Assembly (NCBI GenBank): GCA_016284295.1
Contig: JAEEOP010000006.1
Span: 114,589 to 178,588 of the forward strand
Direction of reading: 5' to 3'
DNA from: Methanomassiliicoccaceae archaeon
GTDB taxonomy: Archaea > Thermoplasmatota > Thermoplasmata > Methanomassiliicoccales > Methanomethylophilaceae
Length of the DNA: 64,000 bases
Shown: positions 1 to 8,356 of the stretch, one piece after another
Layout of the letters: the number at the start of each line of letters is the position of its first letter
How positions within the stretch are numbered: the first letter of the stretch is position 1
Made by a program: the position numbers and the translations under genes
The notes under the pieces: generated by a model
Told to the model about the DNA's origin: nothing
Database searches by the model: none
What the model saw: the letters and a program-made list of their open reading frames with translations, nothing else

Positions 1-1528
1 AGTACTTGTAGATGTCATCGATGACCCCTTTGCCGTAGAGGTACTGCATCGCCTTGTTGGTGTATCCAAGGAGTTCGGTGTTGCCCTTGTTGAACACGAA
101 CGCGTACTGCTCCGCCTCCGCTCCGGGAAGTTCCAAATCGACGATGGTGAGATTGCTGTTCGCCTCCACATACGACTCTGCCACCAGGTCGTCCAATACG
201 GCGAATCCGGCATACCCTGTCAGAACGCTCTGGATGACCTCGGTGTACGTGTTGTACGGGAACGTGGATGCGTCCCCGAACAGATCCGCCGCGAGGTAGT
301 ATCCTGTCGTACCGGATTCGACGGCGACCTTGGATCCCTTAAGGTCCTCCCAGGACTTGGCAGCTGCCAGCGGGCTGTTCTTCATGACGAGGACGTTCTG
401 ATGCGCGACCGCGTATGTGTTCGAGAAGTTCACCATCTCCTTCCTCTCGTCGGTGACTGTGAAACCGGATGCACCGACCTCGAACCTGTTGGACTGGATC
501 GCGTTGATGATCGAATCGAACTCCATGAAGTTGAAGTTGACGTTGCAGTCGAGTGTGTACGCTATGGCCTTCCAGATATCCATGTCGATACCCTCGTAGG
601 AATTGGACACCAGGTAGTCATACGGAGGGAAGTCCGGGTTGGTGGCGACCTCGATTGTGTGCTTGTCCGTGGGCTTGTAGTGCGTCACGAAATCGATCTT
701 GTCCAGATTCTCGGGATGCGCCGTGAAGTATCCGGGCTTATCGGGATCGTATCCGATCGAGCTGTAATAGCCGAAGATGTCCGATATGACGCCGGTGCCC
801 GTAAGGTAGTCGAGCGCCTTGTTGGCGTGCTGGAGCATCTGGACGTTGGACTTGTTGATCACGAAGGCGTACTCCTCGACCTCGTCGCCCGGGAGCGAGA
901 CGTCCAGGATCTTCAGGCTGGAGTACTTCTCGGCGAAGGACTCGGCAACAAGATCGTCCAGCACGGCGAATCCCGCGTAGCCGGACACGACGCTCTGGAT
1001 GACGTCCGTGTACGTGTTGTACGGGAGGACGTTGGCGTCACCGAAGTCCTCGACCGCCAGGTAGTATCCCGTGGTGCCAGATTCTACTCCTACCTGCCTG
1101 CCCTTCAGATCCTCCCAGTCGGTCACCGTCGATAGGGGGCCGTCCTTCAGCACGAGAACCACCTGATGGGCCACGGAATAGGTGTTCGTGAAGTTGATCT
1201 GCTGCTTCCTCTCCTCTGTCACTGTGAACCCGGAGGCCCCGACATCGTACTTCCCCGCCTCTATGGCGTTTATGATGGAATCGAAGTCCATCACGTTGAA
1301 GTTCACGTTGCAGTCCAGAGCCTTGGCGATTGCCTTCCAGATGTCCATGTCGATACCCTGGTAGGTGTCGGACCACATGTACTCGTATGGAGCGAAGTCC
1401 GGGTTGGTGACCACTTGGATGGTGTATCTGTCATCCGCCGCGTCCTCCTGCGGGAGCAACGCGATACCGGCGATGACTGTCAGCACCAAGACAGCGGCCA
1501 CGACCATTGTCTTTTTCTTGCCGAACAA
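1..1528 (-). CDS. Tandem-fused amino-acid ABC transporter substrate-binding protein (3' end off window)
   Basis: Extracytoplasmic solute-binding protein of the SBP_bac_3 (polar amino acid) family. It has a short basic N-terminus, one hydrophobic signal/anchor segment (about residues 8-24) and then two consecutive complete ligand-binding modules, from about residue 32 and about residue 288. Both modules repeat the same landmarks: TNPDF-PY-Y, GIDMDIWKAIA, FDSIINAI, VGASGFTVT-ER and ESGTTGYYLA. The copies are similar enough to imply a recent internal duplication. I start at TTG 1528, preceded by AAAGGTCGAG; ATG 1507 would cut into the signal segment. The 509 visible codons are open and the stop lies left of the window. 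The permease and ATPase partners may lie there too. Ligand unknown; polar or aromatic amino acid inferred from the family. Confidence 0.88.
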   Translation of the reverse strand, partial: MFGKKKTMVVAAVLVLTVIAGIALLPQEDAADDRYTIQVVTNPDFAPYEYMWSDTYQGIDMDIWKAIAKALDCNVNFNVMDFDSIINAIEAGKYDVGASGFTVTEERKQQINFTNTYSVAHQVVLVLKDGPLSTVTDWEDLKGRQVGVESGTTGYYLAVEDFGDANVLPYNTYTDVIQSVVSGYAGFAVLDDLVAESFAEKYSSLKILDVSLPGDEVEEYAFVINKSNVQMLQHANKALDYLTGTGVISDIFGYYSSIGYDPDKPGYFTAHPENLDKIDFVTHYKPTDKHTIEVATNPDFPPYDYLVSNSYEGIDMDIWKAIAYTLDCNVNFNFMEFDSIINAIQSNRFEVGASGFTVTDERKEMVNFSNTYAVAHQNVLVMKNSPLAAAKSWEDLKGSKVAVESGTTGYYLAADLFGDASTFPYNTYTEVIQSVLTGYAGFAVLDDLVAESYVEANSNLTIVDLELPGAEAEQYAFVFNKGNTELLGYTNKAMQYLYGKGVIDDIYKY

Positions 1529-1734
1529 ATTATCTCGACCTTTCCGCACGGGCGGAGCTATTGCTGGATGATATCGAATGGCCACTATAATATTGGTTGC
1601 CGGCCGTTCTTTTGGATGTGAACGTTGTTATGAACCGATGTGGGAAGATTAAATGCTCTTATTTTTGCTATAATGTATAGAATAATACATTATTGAACAG
1701 TAAAACTAAATACAGAACCTTTTTGCTCTAAATC
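1529..1734. promoter_or_regulatory. Divergent intergenic region between binding protein and trpB
   Basis: About 200 bases without a gene, increasingly AT-rich toward the right (1640-1730). It must carry both divergent promoters. AT-rich stretches around 1651-1695 could hold TATA elements. No clear ribosome-binding site precedes the ATG at 1735, so that transcript may be leaderless. I see no convincing operator. Confidence 0.4.
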
Positions 1735-3066
1735 ATGGCAATACCGAAAGACGCAAGAATCAATCTGTCGCCAGAGGACATCCCCAAGAGATGGTACAAC
1801 ATGGCCTCGGACCTGACCGACCTCAAGCCCCCGCTAAATCCCGGCACAGGCGAGCCCGCCAAGCCCTCGGACTTCGAGCCTATCTTCTGTAAGGAGATCA
1901 TCAAGCAGGAAGGCTCCACGGAGAGGTACATCGACATACCCGAGGAGGTCCGCGACAACCTCATCTATCTCAACAGGCCCGCCCCCCTGCAGAGGGCGTA
2001 CAGGCTCGAGAAATACCTCAAGACCCCGGCCAAGATCTACTTCAAGAGGGAGGATATGAGCCCCCTCGGAAGCCACAAGGGCAACACCGCGCTTGCACAG
2101 GCCTACTACAACGCCGAGGCAGGTATCCACACCCTGACCACCGAGACCGGTGCCGGACAGTGGGGAACCGCCCTCGCCATGGTCTCCAACCTCTACGACC
2201 TGGACACCACAGTCTTCATGGTCAAGGGCAGCTACATGGCCAAGCCCCTGAGGAAGACCATCATCAACACCTACGGTGCCAAGATCTACGCCTCACCCAG
2301 CGAGTACACCGAGTTCGGAAGGAAGGTACTGAAGGAGCACCCCGAGACATCCGGATCCCTGGGGATCGCGATCTCCGAGGCATGCGAGCTCGCGGCCAAG
2401 GACCCCGGAACGAACTACTCCCTGGGAAGCGTGCTGAACCACGTCATGCTCCACCAGACCGTCATCGGTCTCGAGACCATCGAGCAGATGAAGATTGGGG
2501 AGATCGAACCCGACTACGTAGTAGCCTGTACCGGAGGAGGATCCAACTTCGGAGGAATGGTCTTCCCCATGCTCGGACAGAAGATCAGGGGAGAGGGCTT
2601 CAAGGACACCCAGTTCGTCGCGGTCGAGCCCAAGGCGGCGCCCAGTCTCACCGAGGGTCAGTTCAAGTACGACTTCGGGGACACCGGAGGATTCACGCCC
2701 CTGCTCATGATGTACACGCTCGGTAGCGAGTTCATCCCCAGCGCCATCCACGCCGGAGGACTCAGGTACCACGGAATGTCGCCACTGGTCTCCGCGGCCT
2801 ACGACTCAGGCAAGATCTCCGCAAGGTCCTACGACCAGACGGCAACATTCGAGGCCGGACTGTTGTTCGCCAGGACCGAGGGAATCATCCCCGCTCCTGA
2901 ATCCTGCCACGCCCTCAAGGGCGCCATCGACCTCGCCCTCGAGGCGAAGGAGAAGAACGAGGAGAGGACCATCGTCTTCTGCCTGTCTGGACACGGACTG
3001 CTGGACCTGTACGGATACGAGCAGTACATGGACGGAACCCTCCCGTCCTCGGACATCCACAACTGA
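1735..3066 (+). CDS. trpB: Tryptophan synthase beta chain-like protein (TrpB2 type)
   Basis: PLP-dependent enzyme that joins indole to serine (or phosphoserine) to give tryptophan. At 443 residues with an N-terminal extension it matches the TrpB2 branch rather than classical TrpB1 (about 390-400). Visible elements: the PLP lysine in LGSHKGNTA (K115), the catalytic glutamate in TETGAGQWG (E137), the phosphate-binding GGGSN loop at 267-271 and the C-terminal CLSGHG motif. No trpA or other trp gene is adjacent, so an indole-salvage role, typical of stand-alone TrpB2, is plausible. It is divergent from an amino-acid binding protein and followed at once by a strong hairpin, so it is probably monocistronic. 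Confidence 0.93.
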   Translation: MAIPKDARINLSPEDIPKRWYNMASDLTDLKPPLNPGTGEPAKPSDFEPIFCKEIIKQEGSTERYIDIPEEVRDNLIYLNRPAPLQRAYRLEKYLKTPAKIYFKREDMSPLGSHKGNTALAQAYYNAEAGIHTLTTETGAGQWGTALAMVSNLYDLDTTVFMVKGSYMAKPLRKTIINTYGAKIYASPSEYTEFGRKVLKEHPETSGSLGIAISEACELAAKDPGTNYSLGSVLNHVMLHQTVIGLETIEQMKIGEIEPDYVVACTGGGSNFGGMVFPMLGQKIRGEGFKDTQFVAVEPKAAPSLTEGQFKYDFGDTGGFTPLLMMYTLGSEFIPSAIHAGGLRYHGMSPLVSAAYDSGKISARSYDQTATFEAGLLFARTEGIIPAPESCHALKGAIDLALEAKEKNEERTIVFCLSGHGLLDLYGYEQYMDGTLPSSDIHN

Positions 3067-3076
3067 GAAAATTCTT

Positions 3077-3096
3077 CCCCCTCCCTCGGGAGGGGG
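3077..3096 (+). terminator. Hairpin terminator after trpB
   Basis: A perfect 9-bp stem (CCCCCTCCC / GGGAGGGGG) with a 2-base loop, 10 bases past the trpB stop and followed by a T-rich stretch. It lies between convergent genes and could serve both strands. Confidence 0.7.
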
Positions 3097-3153
3097 CTTA
3101 TTCAGGTTTTATCGCAGCCGACCCGGTTGGGATTCGGCCGCGTTGTTCGTTCT

Positions 3154-4788
3154 TCACTGGATCTCGATGGTGACCGAGACCGAGGGATAGTACTTCTTGT
3201 TAAGGAAGTAATCCTTCTCCTTGTTCGGGATGTCCCCCAGGTAGTATTCGTTGGAGGTGGTCTCGGCGAAGATGAATCCCTCCGGGTTGCGCTCGTGTCC
3301 GGTCGGATTGACCAGGGCGACTGCCCCTCCCGCGTGCTGCGGCATCAACTGTAGTGCGATCCTGGTCTTGTAACCCAGCTCAGAACAGGCCTGATGGGCT
3401 ATCGCCGCGAAGAGGATGGAGGTGTCCTCGCAGTCCCCTGCATTGTCGTACAGGGTCTCCAGCGGGAACTTCCAGTACTCGATGTACCCGATATCCGAAT
3501 CCTCCTGGTATCTGATGCACTGGGTGAAGTTGAGGGCGAAGTTCAGGAAGCTGTACTCCTCCGGTTCGCCGTATTCCTCCTTGTACAGGGATATCAGGCC
3601 GTCGACCAGCCCGTCCAAGTACGGGGCCATACGGGGGTCGGTGTAGCTCAGCGTGACGAACGTCCTGTCGCGGACATGGTCGCTCCAGTCGGCCCTCCTC
3701 TCCTCCAGCGTGTAGTAGTCCCTGGCGTACTGCAAATCCGAATAATCGATCTCCATCTTCAGGCTGTAATCGCCTCCGTCGTAGTCCCATTTGAACTCGC
3801 GCTCGACGGAACCGTTCACCAGCACCCAGCGAACGTACTTGGGGACATCGTTGTCGGATGCGACGATCTTGTAGGCCCCCGCCTCCGGGAACACGTACTT
3901 TCCGTCGGAGGACGTCTCGGAAGTGCCCATCGATTCGTTCTCGATCAGGAACGAGCCGGCGTTGCCGAAGAGGCGCTTGAGGTCTGTCTCCGTTCCTGGT
4001 TCCAATTCCTTATCCCAGCCCAGCCCGTTGACCGCATATACGGTAGTGTCCCTGGTCAGTTCCAGTTCCAGGGTCGGACTGATGGTTATGAGGTTGAACT
4101 TCTCGTCCAGCCAGCCTCCGAAGCCCTTTTCCTCGCCGTACTTCGCAGTGAGCTTGGCCTTGCCTCCGAGGGCGTAGCTGCCGATGTTCCCTTCGACGTC
4201 GACCCCGTCCCCTTTCACGACGGTAAGCACACAGCCCGACTTCTGCTCCGTGAAACCCTTGTCCATGAAGGTGTAGGTGGCCTTGTAGAGGGTGGTCCCG
4301 ACGGCGTCCGTGCCGGCCTCGTGGACGATCCTGTAGGGGATCCATCCGTCCGCCACCCAGTATGTCCTGGTCTCTCCGGATCCGGTAGCCTCCTTTAGGA
4401 TATCGCATTCCTTCTCCCCGGCAGAGGTCTGGATGGTCTCCTTGCCGATCTTCTCCATGCCGCTCTGCTCCGACATCCAATACATATCAAGTATCGGCTT
4501 CACAAGCTCCTTCGACATCTCCTTGTAGTCCCTTATGACGGAACCCGCCTCCATCATCTGATATCTGTGATCGGAACCGCTGTGGTAACCGAAGGTCAGC
4601 TTGCTCTTGCCCTCGAACGCGTAGGAGCCCATACCAGCCTCCCTGTCACCTTCGACCTCGTATTCCACCCAGTTCCCTGACAGGGTGCTCTCCTTGCTGT
4701 TGTTGCCTGTCATGACGAAGGCCGCTGCCGCTATGCAGACGACCGCCACGATGGCTATCACTATCACCAGTTTCAGGTTGACGGACAT
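3154..4788 (-). CDS. Membrane-anchored transglutaminase-like protein
   Basis: 544 residues. An N-terminal transmembrane anchor (about 5-28) is followed by a linker beginning TGNNSK and a large beta-rich extracytoplasmic region with a repeated motif (SYAFEGKSKLTF near 60 and SYALGGKAKLTA further on). The C-terminal domain resembles transglutaminase-like cysteine proteases, with Cys in AGDCEDTSILFAA, His in QHAGGAVALV and an acidic residue in FAETTS completing a plausible triad. Likely an exported hydrolase or cross-linking enzyme acting on proteins at the cell surface. I chose ATG 4788 because the anchor begins there; the longer in-frame extension (to 5148) is unlike a coding N-terminus and overlaps a divergent promoter. 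The anchor resembles those of the metal-binding proteins elsewhere in the window. Confidence 0.75.
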   Translation of the reverse strand: MSVNLKLVIVIAIVAVVCIAAAAFVMTGNNSKESTLSGNWVEYEVEGDREAGMGSYAFEGKSKLTFGYHSGSDHRYQMMEAGSVIRDYKEMSKELVKPILDMYWMSEQSGMEKIGKETIQTSAGEKECDILKEATGSGETRTYWVADGWIPYRIVHEAGTDAVGTTLYKATYTFMDKGFTEQKSGCVLTVVKGDGVDVEGNIGSYALGGKAKLTAKYGEEKGFGGWLDEKFNLITISPTLELELTRDTTVYAVNGLGWDKELEPGTETDLKRLFGNAGSFLIENESMGTSETSSDGKYVFPEAGAYKIVASDNDVPKYVRWVLVNGSVEREFKWDYDGGDYSLKMEIDYSDLQYARDYYTLEERRADWSDHVRDRTFVTLSYTDPRMAPYLDGLVDGLISLYKEEYGEPEEYSFLNFALNFTQCIRYQEDSDIGYIEYWKFPLETLYDNAGDCEDTSILFAAIAHQACSELGYKTRIALQLMPQHAGGAVALVNPTGHERNPEGFIFAETTSNEYYLGDIPNKEKDYFLNKKYYPSVSVTIEIQ

Positions 4789-4910
4789 GTGTATCTTTGC
4801 ACGAATCCGAGTAGACAGATAAATAATGAGCATAGGGAACCCCTGTACGGACGGCGCGGATGCTAAAGGGATCTGGACCATCCGGCTCGCACACGGACCT
4901 AGCGAACCTG

Positions 4911-4925
4911 ACCGACCTTTAAATA
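4911..4925 (+). promoter_or_regulatory. BRE/TATA promoter of small membrane protein
   Basis: ACCGACC followed by TTTAAATA (4918-4925), a typical archaeal BRE/TATA pair, 36 bases before the ATG at 4961. The initiation site should fall near 4948. An AGGTGG ribosome-binding site precedes the start codon. Confidence 0.65.
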
Positions 4926-4960
4926 CGGGCGGCTGGAATCGGTTTCCGTTAGGTGGTACG

Positions 4961-5232
4961 ATGCAGAACAGATGCATTGTCGAAAGGAAAGATACAACTG
5001 AAACGGCAGGTCTCGGAGCAAGATATCGCTCCGTCCTGCTCGCCATGGCGCTGGCAGCGGTCATGCTGGCTCCGCATCCGTCATGGTCTTCGCCGATGAG
5101 GCGTATGCCGACGGACCGGACAACAGCGGGGACGACGACAAGGTCCACTACTTCGCCATCGGCATCATCCTGATCATCGTGCTGATAATCGCTGCGCTGA
5201 TCGTCATGAAGAGACGCCAGAACTCACAGTGA
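4961..5232 (+). pseudogene. Small secreted/membrane protein, split by a one-base frameshift
   Basis: The first frame (from ATG 4961) encodes a basic N-terminus and a clear signal peptide (SVLLAMALAAVMLA) but loses sense after about base 5070. From base 5071 the next frame continues with SASVMVFADEAYADG, an acidic spacer (DNSGDDDK) and a strong transmembrane helix (AIGIILIIVLIIAALIV) ending MKRRQNSQ with TGA at 5230-5232. Adding one base after 5070 would restore a single protein of about 90 residues: cleaved signal, short acidic ectodomain, C-terminal anchor with positive tail. It has its own TATA box and ribosome-binding site and is followed by a hairpin, so the gene unit looks real. Either the deletion is genuine or it is a sequencing error. 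No family recognised. Confidence 0.65.
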
Positions 5233-5237
5233 AACAA

Positions 5238-5258
5238 GGACGGGGATTCGCCCCGCCC
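5238..5258 (+). terminator. Hairpin downstream of the small membrane protein
   Basis: GGACGGGG pairs with CCCCGCCC (one A-C mismatch) six bases past the stop. A second, smaller hairpin (AGCCGG / CCGGCT, 5274-5292) follows, then a TTTCTTCT stretch. Confidence 0.5.
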
Positions 5259-5360
5259 TCATCCTTTACCAACAGCCGGACCCCGGCCGGCTTTCTTCTG
5301 GATCTCTTATCTACGCAAAGGTTCGGCATCCGGACGCCATCCGAGCATACCATCAATAGA

Positions 5361-5395
5361 TTATTATAGTGTACCGTGCTAGCACGTAGCACGGT
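5361..5395 (+). promoter_or_regulatory. TATA box and palindromic operator of the aromatic cluster
   Basis: A TATA-like TTATTATA (5361-5368) is followed at 5373-5395 by a perfect 9-bp inverted repeat, ACCGTGCTA-GCACG-TAGCACGGT. A 12-bp palindrome (5375-5386) is nested in it. The dyad lies where transcription should begin, so a bound protein would block initiation. It heads the tyrA-type gene and possibly the whole aromatic cluster. A tyrosine/phenylalanine/tryptophan-responsive repressor is an inference. Confidence 0.6.
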
Positions 5396-5439
5396 TGCAA
5401 TCATTTGATAAGATGATTCGACATACGACGAGTGATCAG

Positions 5440-6495
5440 ATGGAACTAGACACCCTGAGAGACGAGATCCGCAAGAGGGATGAGGAGATCATAAGACTGA
5501 TCTCCGAGCGCACAGAACTGGCCAGACAGGTCGGTGCGTACAAGAGGGAGCACAACCTCCCCATCAGGAACGTCGAGGTCGAGAAGAAGGTCATAGCCAG
5601 ATATGTCGAGAACGGGAAGGCCGGAGGCCTCAGCAGCGAGGTCATGACATCGGTCGCATCCAGCATCATCAAGGAGGCGGTGGACTCGGAGGCAGCCCTT
5701 CCACTGAAGATGGAGCCCAAGAAGGTCGGCATTGTCGGAGGCGCCGGGAAGATGGGCGCATGGACCGCCGATCTCCTGAGAGGATCAGGGCACGAGATCG
5801 TCATCATCGACCCTGCATCCAACAACGGGCTGACCATCGATGCCTGCAGGGACTGCGACATAGTCATCGTCTCCGTCCCCATCCACCTCACCTACAGCAC
5901 GCTCTCCAAGCTGGAATCGATATGCCGCCCGGAGACGCTCATATTCGATCTGACATCATTGAAGACACCCCTCGTCGGAAGGCTCAGGGCCATGTCCAAG
6001 ACGCACAAGGTCTGCTCCATCCACCCCATGTTCGGGCCCTCCGCCACATCCATGTACGGAAGGAACCTAATCATCTGCGACTGCGGCAACAGGGAGGCGG
6101 TGGAAGAGGCCAAGGAGCTCTTCGACGACAGGGGCGGCAACATCAGGATCATGGACGTCGAGCAGCACGACTCCTACATGTCCTACGTGCTCGGTCTGAC
6201 GCATGCAGTCAACATCGCGCTCTTCACCGTACTGGAGAGGAGCGGATACACCTTCGAGGACCTCTTGACGGTGTCATCGACGACCTTTAACAAAGGTCTC
6301 GACACGAACAGGTCCGTCGCATCGGAGGACCCCCTGCTGTACTACGAGATCCAGCACATGAACCAGCACAGGGACGAGATGTGGAAGCTGTTCTCCGATG
6401 TGGTAAAGGAGCTGAGGGAGAAATCGCTCGACGACGACCCCGAGGGATTCGTATCTATGATGAACGCAGGCAAAAGGTACTTTGATGGTTACTAA
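5440..6495 (+). CDS. tyrA: Fused chorismate mutase-prephenate dehydrogenase
   Basis: A 351-residue bifunctional enzyme for tyrosine synthesis. Residues 1-85 form an AroQ-type chorismate mutase (LDTLRDEIRKRDEEIIRLIS, then K at YKREHN and the conserved VEKKVIARY helix). From about 95 a Rossmann fold starts with the dinucleotide loop GIVGGAGKMG, followed by the prephenate dehydrogenase core (SIHPMFGP motif and a helical C-terminus). It converts chorismate to prephenate and then to 4-hydroxyphenylpyruvate with NAD(P). I prefer ATG 5440, preceded by GAGTGATC; ATG 5413 and TTG 5395 would add residues before the mutase helix and fall in or near the operator. No ACT domain is present, so feedback control through ACT is absent. 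Confidence 0.92.
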   Translation: MELDTLRDEIRKRDEEIIRLISERTELARQVGAYKREHNLPIRNVEVEKKVIARYVENGKAGGLSSEVMTSVASSIIKEAVDSEAALPLKMEPKKVGIVGGAGKMGAWTADLLRGSGHEIVIIDPASNNGLTIDACRDCDIVIVSVPIHLTYSTLSKLESICRPETLIFDLTSLKTPLVGRLRAMSKTHKVCSIHPMFGPSATSMYGRNLIICDCGNREAVEEAKELFDDRGGNIRIMDVEQHDSYMSYVLGLTHAVNIALFTVLERSGYTFEDLLTVSSTTFNKGLDTNRSVASEDPLLYYEIQHMNQHRDEMWKLFSDVVKELREKSLDDDPEGFVSMMNAGKRYFDGY

Positions 6496-6502
6496 GGAGC
6501 GA

Positions 6503-6521
6503 TTAAATATTCATTATATTA
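6503..6521 (+). promoter_or_regulatory. Internal promoter before aroA'
   Basis: AT-rich stretch with TTAAATAT (6503-6510) and TTATATTA (6514-6521) in the 47-base gap between tyrA and aroA'. Either would place initiation just before ATG 6543. It suggests the shikimate genes can be transcribed apart from tyrA. Confidence 0.5.
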
Positions 6522-6542
6522 CAAAAGGAACGAGGCATCGAC

Positions 6543-7334
6543 ATGATGTATGGAAAGAGCATTCGTATGGAAAGGATAACCGACAGGAAGACAGGTAACG
6601 CGGTCATCGTCCCGATGGACCACGGTATTTCGGTAGGACCGGTCAACGGACTCATCGACATGAGGTCCACGGTCGACGACGTCTCGAACGGAGGGGCCAC
6701 GGCCGTCCTCATGCACAAGGGACTCATCAGGTACTCCTACCGTCAGTCCGGAAGGGACGTCGGTCTGATCATGCACCTCTCCGCCTCCACAGACCTTGGA
6801 CCCACGAGGAACAGCAAGGTCCAGATCACCACCATCGAGGAGGCGATCAAATACGGTGCGGACGCGGTATCCATACACATCAACTTCGGATCGGAGGACG
6901 AACCCACCATGCTCGAGCAGGCCGGAAAGGTCGCCGAGCAATGCAACGACTGGGGGATGCCTCTCATCGTGATGGCCTACCCCAGGGGACCCGAGATCAG
7001 GAACTCCTTCGACCCCGATGCCATCGCACACTGCGCCAGGGCATCCGCAGAGATCGGCGCGGATATCGTCAAAGTCAGCTACACCGGCGACATCGACTCC
7101 TTCAAGGAGGTCTGCAAGGGAGCGCTCGCGCCCATCGTCATCGCCGGCGGACCCAAGATGGATTCCGACATGGATATCCTGAACATGGTCCACGACTCCA
7201 TCGAGGCCGGAGGGCACGGAGTGTCCATCGGAAGGAACGTGTTCCAGAACAAGAACGTCATGGGCATAACCAAGGCGATCTCCAGCATCGTGCTGGACGG
7301 CTTCTCCGTAGAGGAAGCGGCCAAATTCATTTGA
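6543..7334 (+). CDS. aroA': 2-amino-3,7-dideoxy-D-threo-hept-6-ulosonate (ADH) synthase
   Basis: First step of the archaeal dehydroquinate route: an aldolase/transketolase-like reaction giving ADH from 6-deoxy-5-ketofructose phosphate and aspartate semialdehyde. 263 residues with the LsrF/DhnA TIM-barrel pattern. Candidate catalytic residues match the characterised archaeal enzyme: D26 in VPMDHG, Y146 in VMAYPRG and the Schiff-base lysine K177 in DIVKVSY. A phosphate-binding GG (IAGGPK) and SIGRNVFQ lie near the C-terminus. ATG 6543 is followed by a second ATG at 6546, so the exact start is ambiguous by one codon. The next gene begins 8 bases after the stop, indicating one operon. Confidence 0.93.
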   Translation: MMYGKSIRMERITDRKTGNAVIVPMDHGISVGPVNGLIDMRSTVDDVSNGGATAVLMHKGLIRYSYRQSGRDVGLIMHLSASTDLGPTRNSKVQITTIEEAIKYGADAVSIHINFGSEDEPTMLEQAGKVAEQCNDWGMPLIVMAYPRGPEIRNSFDPDAIAHCARASAEIGADIVKVSYTGDIDSFKEVCKGALAPIVIAGGPKMDSDMDILNMVHDSIEAGGHGVSIGRNVFQNKNVMGITKAISSIVLDGFSVEEAAKFI

Positions 7335-7342
7335 GTGATAGG

Positions 7343-8356
7343 ATGAAGAAGCTCATAGTAAGGGCCGACAGGCCCGAGGACCAGAACAGAAGGAAGGACT
7401 ACGTCACCCACGGGTTGGAATCGGGTTTCACCAGTTTCATCCTCAGGAAGGGCGACGAGGATCTCGAGAACCTTGGGAAGATGGATGTCATCTACACGGA
7501 GGACGGCAGATTCCTGGACGACAGCTATGAGCTCGTGGACATCGACACCCCCGAGACGCAGGCCCACGCCATGTCCCTCGCAGGGAAGAAGAAGGCAGTC
7601 ATCGTCACGACATCGGACTGGACCATCATCCCGCTGGAGAACATGATCGCCAAGTTCGGCGGCACCGGCACGGAGATCCTGGCCTGCGCGTCAGACCCCG
7701 AGGAGGGCAAGCTCTTCCTCACAACCATGGAGAAGGGAGTGGACGGCATCGTAATCGACGTTGATAATCCCCTGATGGTCCGCAAGTTCGGTGACACGCT
7801 CTCCGGCAACGGCCACGAGTGCCTCACCGAAGTGACGGTCACTGCCGTCAAGGCCGTGGAGATGGGCGACAGGGTTTGCATAGACACATGCAGCATGATG
7901 ATCCCCGGGGAGGGGATGCTCATCGGCTCTTACTCGAACTGCCTGTTCCTGATCCAGTCGGAGAGCGAGGACAACGGATACGTCGCCAGCAGGCCCTTCA
8001 GGGTCAATGCGGGAGCGGTTCATTCCTACATGGAGGTCCCCGGAGGAGGGACCAGATACCTCTCCGAGATCAGCGCGGGGGACACCGTCCTCCTGTGCGA
8101 CAAGGAAGGCAACACCAGGATCGCGGCCGTCGGAAGGTGCAAGGTCGAGAAGAGGCCCCTGCTGATGGTCACCGCCACGGACGGCAAGAGGGAGTACACA
8201 GTCATGCTCCAGAACGCGGAGACGATCAAGATGGTCGGTCCCGAAGGCGCCAAATCCGTCACCAAGGTCGTGCCCGGGGACAAGCTCCTCGCTAAGCTGG
8301 ACACCGGAGGCAGGCACTTCGGAATGGCGATCGAAGAGACCATCTCGGAGAAGTAA
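7343..8356 (+). CDS. aroB': 3-dehydroquinate synthase II
   Basis: Oxidatively deaminates and cyclises ADH to 3-dehydroquinate, the archaeal replacement for AroB. 337 residues, normal for the family. Visible signatures: MKKLIVRAD at the N-terminus, GVDGIVIDVDN, GDRVCIDTCS, EGMLIGSYSN and PFRVNAGAVHSY, all hallmarks of the DHQ synthase II fold. The start is ATG 7343, after GTGATAGG, 8 bases past aroA'. The stop abuts the ATG of aroD-aroE with no gap, which implies translational coupling. The pairing with ADH synthase excludes the DAHP route for this organism's shikimate supply. Confidence 0.94.
   Translation: MKKLIVRADRPEDQNRRKDYVTHGLESGFTSFILRKGDEDLENLGKMDVIYTEDGRFLDDSYELVDIDTPETQAHAMSLAGKKKAVIVTTSDWTIIPLENMIAKFGGTGTEILACASDPEEGKLFLTTMEKGVDGIVIDVDNPLMVRKFGDTLSGNGHECLTEVTVTAVKAVEMGDRVCIDTCSMMIPGEGMLIGSYSNCLFLIQSESEDNGYVASRPFRVNAGAVHSYMEVPGGGTRYLSEISAGDTVLLCDKEGNTRIAAVGRCKVEKRPLLMVTATDGKREYTVMLQNAETIKMVGPEGAKSVTKVVPGDKLLAKLDTGGRHFGMAIEETISEK

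Noticed and set aside
401..1135. Long plus-strand open frame of 244 codons
   Set aside because: It lies entirely opposite the tandem binding-protein gene, has an arginine/valine-rich composition typical of antisense shadow frames and no family resemblance.
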